Source: Amycolatopsis sp. MtRt-6 (GTDB lineage: Bacteria; Actinomycetota; Actinomycetes; Mycobacteriales; Pseudonocardiaceae). Taken from it: a stretch of DNA of 64,000 nt. Location: positions 1-64,000 of the forward strand of contig NZ_JADWPD010000013.1 of assembly GCF_017308975.1 (NCBI RefSeq). Reading direction: 5' to 3'. A model generated the notes under the pieces. That model was given only the letters and a program-made list of their open reading frames with translations, was not told where the DNA came from and did no database searches. Positions within the stretch are counted from its first letter, which is position 1. Each line of letters starts with the position of its first letter. This document shows positions 61,518 to 64,000 of this stretch, piece after piece. The translations under genes were made by a program, and so were the position numbers.

Positions 61518-62213
61518 TCACCGGACCACCGGGTGTTCCCGGACCACAGCACGCCGGCGGGTGAGGTGCCCGGAAAGGTCCACCACGCGAGAACAGCGGT
61601 CGGCCACAGCGTCGTCGTGCGTCGCGATGATGATGGTCTTGCCGGACTCGTTGAGTTTCCCCAGCAGGTCGAGAATGACTTCGCGGTTCTCCGCATCGAG
61701 GGAGCCCGTCGGCTCGTCGGCCAGGACTATGTCGCACGGCTTCAGCAACAGGCGAGCCACGGCAATGCGCTGCTGCTCGCCGCCGGACAATGAGAAGATC
61801 TTGCGATCCTCCGCTCCCGGCATTCCCACCCGGGCGAGCGCTTCGGCGATGCGTTCCCGCTTCGGTGTTCCGCGCTCCGCATAGGTGAGTGCGACACGGA
61901 GGTTGTGCGCCACCGACTCGTTGTCGATGAGGGCGAAGTTCTGGAACAGGTACCCCAGCCGATACCGGCGATGGAGGTTCGCCGCCCGGGTTCGGGGCCT
62001 TGGGGCTTCCTCGCCGAGGATGCGGACCTTGCCGGAATCCGGGGCGTCCAGCAGTCCGATGAGGTTGAGGACGGTGGACTTCCCCGTTCCGCTCGCGCCG
62101 GTGAGGACGACGAACTCCCCCTTCCCGACCCGGAGATCGAGATCCGTCAAGACCGGCCGGTCGCCGTAGCTTTTCCGGACTCCCAGGAGTTCACAGGCGA
62201 ATTCCACTGTCAC
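61518..62213 (-). CDS. ABC transporter ATP-binding protein, lactococcin-972-type exporter
   Basis: 231 residues. Walker A GASGTGKSTVLNLIGLLDAP, signature LSGGEQQRIAVARL and Walker B DIVLADEPTGSLDAENRE then ATHDD are all present. It belongs to the MacB/LolD-like branch; with a DUF1430-type membrane partner encoded directly upstream it fits the lactococcin-972 group of bacteriocin exporters. Its ATG overlaps the stop of that membrane gene. Substrate unknown; no precursor peptide gene appears inside the window. Confidence 0.85.
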   Translation of the reverse strand: MTVEFACELLGVRKSYGDRPVLTDLDLRVGKGEFVVLTGASGTGKSTVLNLIGLLDAPDSGKVRILGEEAPRPRTRAANLHRRYRLGYLFQNFALIDNESVAHNLRVALTYAERGTPKRERIAEALARVGMPGAEDRKIFSLSGGEQQRIAVARLLLKPCDIVLADEPTGSLDAENREVILDLLGKLNESGKTIIIATHDDAVADRCSRVVDLSGHLTRRRAVVREHPVVR

Positions 62214-63538
62214 AGCTCCTTCAATCGCCTACTTGCGTTTCGGCGCTCCACCGTGAGGACGGTTACGACGACGACCAGAGCCTCGATCACCAAAGTCACG
62301 ACGGCCACGGCCACCAGTGCCGGTGCCTGGTCGAACGAGCTCGCTTGATCGCCGGGCATCGAGTCGGTGCTCGTTGCCAGTACGACGAGTGCGAGACCGG
62401 CGAGGAGGGTTTGCCCGAGCCAGGTCCCGCCCAGCGTCAGAAGCAGTTCCCGGTAGGTTCGAGCGAAACCGACGCCGTGGAATCTGCGCACGGCCAGTCT
62501 TCCGCGCAGCCGGTCGGAGCCGATGATCGTGATCGTCGCCGTCAGCGTCACCATGACGAACAAGGCCGCGCCCCCGAACACCGTGACCTCGGTGATGCCA
62601 CTGTGAACGTCGTTGACCTGCGTGGTCAGGGCCTCGTGCACGCTCACGAGGTGCTGGAGATTGTCGGCGAGCTTGAGTTCCTGCAACTTCGGGGCGAGCC
62701 CGTTCAGGACGGCCGCGGGGTCTTCGTCGACGCGGACCTTCAACCCGGTGTTCAACCCGCCGGTGATGGAGTTGAGCCGGTCCACTGTCAGGCTGTTCGA
62801 CGGCGTCATGATCTGGATGACGGGGTCCGTGATCCGGTTCCCGTCCCCGGGGTTGACCCGGGGATCGAAGCTGAACACCTTTTGCCCGGCGGCCGTCCAG
62901 ATGATCCGGACCTGCTGATCGGTGAACCATTCCGGCGGCCGTTCGCCGGTTATCCGCTCTTCCGCCTGCACCGCGCCGGTGATCCCCGATCCCCCGGTGC
63001 GCGTTTCCCGCAGCAGTTTTCTGATCTGCGCCTCGCGCGCCTTGAACTGCTCGGGCACGGCGACCACCCAGGCCCGTTCGTCATCTTCGATGTCGACGAC
63101 TTTCCGGGATTCGTCCAGGATGGGGTACTGCTCAAGGTAATTGGTGTTCACCTGGATCGGCGGCGCCGGCCAGCGTGACGTGGGGTCCGGAGGCGCGCCG
63201 GGCTCGTAGTTCGCGGCGTCGATGAAGATCGCTCCCGCGCGGTCGAGTACGGGATAGAGGTCACGCGCCTCCGCGACCGACGAGGCGTTGCCCCCGGTTT
63301 CGAACTCCTGCTGGTCGTTCCCGATGAGCCGGGGGTAGAAGATTCCATAGCCTTGGACCTTCTCCCAAGGCGCGATTTGTTCCCGCTGATTCTCCAGATC
63401 GGCGAACTGCTGCCACGCCAAGACGGCCAGGACGGCCACCACCGCTCCGCTCACGGCTTTCACGACCGCGAGCACCGCGGTGGCCAAGCCGGCGGACGAA
63501 CGGCTCCGGGGCGTGCTGTGCCGCGTTCGATCGTTCAC
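62210..63538 (-). CDS. DUF1430-like membrane component of the ABC exporter (half 1)
   Basis: 442 residues. One membrane span near the N-terminus (VVAVLAVLAWQQFADL), a large external domain (SVAEARDLYPVLDRAGAIFI, VNTNYLEQYPILDESRKVVD, GEQ-free, with DERAWVVAVPEQFKAREAQI), then three C-terminal spans (VFGGAALFVMVTLTATITII, TYRELLLTLGGTWLGQTLLA, LVAVAVVTLVIEALVVVVTV). This is the bacteriocin-associated integral membrane protein layout. The ATG overlaps the stop of the next membrane gene, so the usual single long protein appears as two genes here. Confidence 0.75.
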   Translation of the reverse strand: MNDRTRHSTPRSRSSAGLATAVLAVVKAVSGAVVAVLAVLAWQQFADLENQREQIAPWEKVQGYGIFYPRLIGNDQQEFETGGNASSVAEARDLYPVLDRAGAIFIDAANYEPGAPPDPTSRWPAPPIQVNTNYLEQYPILDESRKVVDIEDDERAWVVAVPEQFKAREAQIRKLLRETRTGGSGITGAVQAEERITGERPPEWFTDQQVRIIWTAAGQKVFSFDPRVNPGDGNRITDPVIQIMTPSNSLTVDRLNSITGGLNTGLKVRVDEDPAAVLNGLAPKLQELKLADNLQHLVSVHEALTTQVNDVHSGITEVTVFGGAALFVMVTLTATITIIGSDRLRGRLAVRRFHGVGFARTYRELLLTLGGTWLGQTLLAGLALVVLATSTDSMPGDQASSFDQAPALVAVAVVTLVIEALVVVVTVLTVERRNASRRLKEL

Positions 63539-64000
63539 TGCAGGCTTCCTTTGACGAGGTCCGGGACTTGCACACGATTGACGACGATCAGCCCGACACC
63601 CAGCGTTGCGGCGAATCCGGCCGCCGTCACCGGGATCACCGTGCCGGCGAGGGAACGCAAGAACACCGGGTCGACACCGGGAACGGCGAGAACGATGGCC
63701 GAGCAGGCGACCAGCCCGCCGAGGATCGACGCGGCCTGCACTCGCCCCACGACTTCGTACCAGATACGCGTCGCGGGGTGGCCGAGCAACCGCAGCACGC
63801 CGATGCGCTTCCCCTCACGCAGGAGGATGAAGACGATGATCAAGGTTGCCGCGACGGCGAGGAGGGCCGTCAGGGTATTCAGGCTCGCCCGCTTTTCGGC
63901 CGGCGCTCGGCTCGGATCCGGCGTCAGATCCGCGGTCGTCAGGCCGGCGACCCCCGCCTCGGCCAGTCGCTGGTGGACGATGGCGAGGAAGCGTTCCGTG
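63535..64000 (-). CDS. Membrane component of the ABC exporter (half 2), 5' end outside the window
   Basis: Open to the window edge with no start inside. The visible 154 residues contain RASLNTLTALLAVAATLIIV, REGKRIGVLRLLGHPATRIW and AASILGGLVACSAIVLAVPG, ending VNRVQVPDLVKGSLQ. EGKR..V..L.G is typical of FtsX/MacB-like permeases and of DUF1430 proteins. Operon with the two genes downstream. Confidence 0.7.
   Translation of the reverse strand, partial: TERFLAIVHQRLAEAGVAGLTTADLTPDPSRAPAEKRASLNTLTALLAVAATLIIVFILLREGKRIGVLRLLGHPATRIWYEVVGRVQAASILGGLVACSAIVLAVPGVDPVFLRSLAGTVIPVTAAGFAATLGVGLIVVNRVQVPDLVKGSLQ

Overview
High-GC actinobacterial chromosome. GTG starts, AGGAGG-type ribosome sites, an AfsR/SARP regulator, a LAL-type LuxR regulator, a mycothiol-type DsbA homologue and long ATGA-coupled operons all fit Pseudonocardiales, perhaps an Amycolatopsis relative. 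The genus is inferred, not proven. No tRNA, rRNA or CRISPR array was seen.

Layout. (1) 1-23.3 kb is an accessory region rich in mobile-element debris. It begins with an IS3-type transposase tail inside a 73-bp tandem duplication. Next come a DUF4041/T5orf172 nuclease gene with a DUF4236/L7-L12 partner, a TM protein gene split by one amber codon, a NACHT NTPase with a restriction-nuclease-like N-terminus (3' end frameshifted), an HTH-ATPase-Sel1 protein, three DUF2637 gene copies (one frameshifted), an AT-richer operon (17.3-20.2 kb) of unknown function, a serine-recombinase fragment and a chimeric dehydrogenase pseudogene. (2) 23.3-45.1 kb is a compact biosynthetic gene cluster. (3) 45.1-50.2 kb holds a truncated TadC-like gene and an HTH-nSTAND1-WD40 protein. 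(4) 50.3-52.9 kb encodes four small secreted proteins, one a guanyl-type RNase. (5) 53-57.5 kb holds a substrate-binding/VWA operon and a tiny secreted peptide. (6) 57.7-61.1 kb holds a LAL regulator and a DUF6328 membrane protein. (7) 61.5-64 kb is an ABC exporter of the lactococcin-972 type, running off the window.

The cluster is the most interesting part. Fourteen minus-strand genes from the AMP ligase down to the glutamine amidotransferase are mostly overlapping or closely spaced. They encode a CreE-like flavoenzyme and a CreD-like lyase (the aspartate-nitrosuccinate route to nitrous acid), an AMP-forming ligase of the superfamily that includes the ATP-dependent diazotase CreM, a dedicated DAHP synthase, a two-subunit anthranilate-synthase-like enzyme, a branched-chain aminotransferase, three ATP-grasp enzymes, a cyclase/kynurenine-formamidase-like hydrolase, a DUF362 protein, a DsbA-family nitroreductase homologue and an MFS exporter. 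A SARP regulator follows, then larE and divergent larB-larC, the complete gene set for the nickel-pincer nucleotide cofactor, but no larA. My reading (inference): a chorismate-derived aromatic amine is made, nitrite from aspartate is activated to form an N-N bond or diazo group, and ATP-grasp ligases attach amino acids. The lar genes hint that a LarA-type nickel enzyme takes part. I do not recognise this combination as a known pathway.
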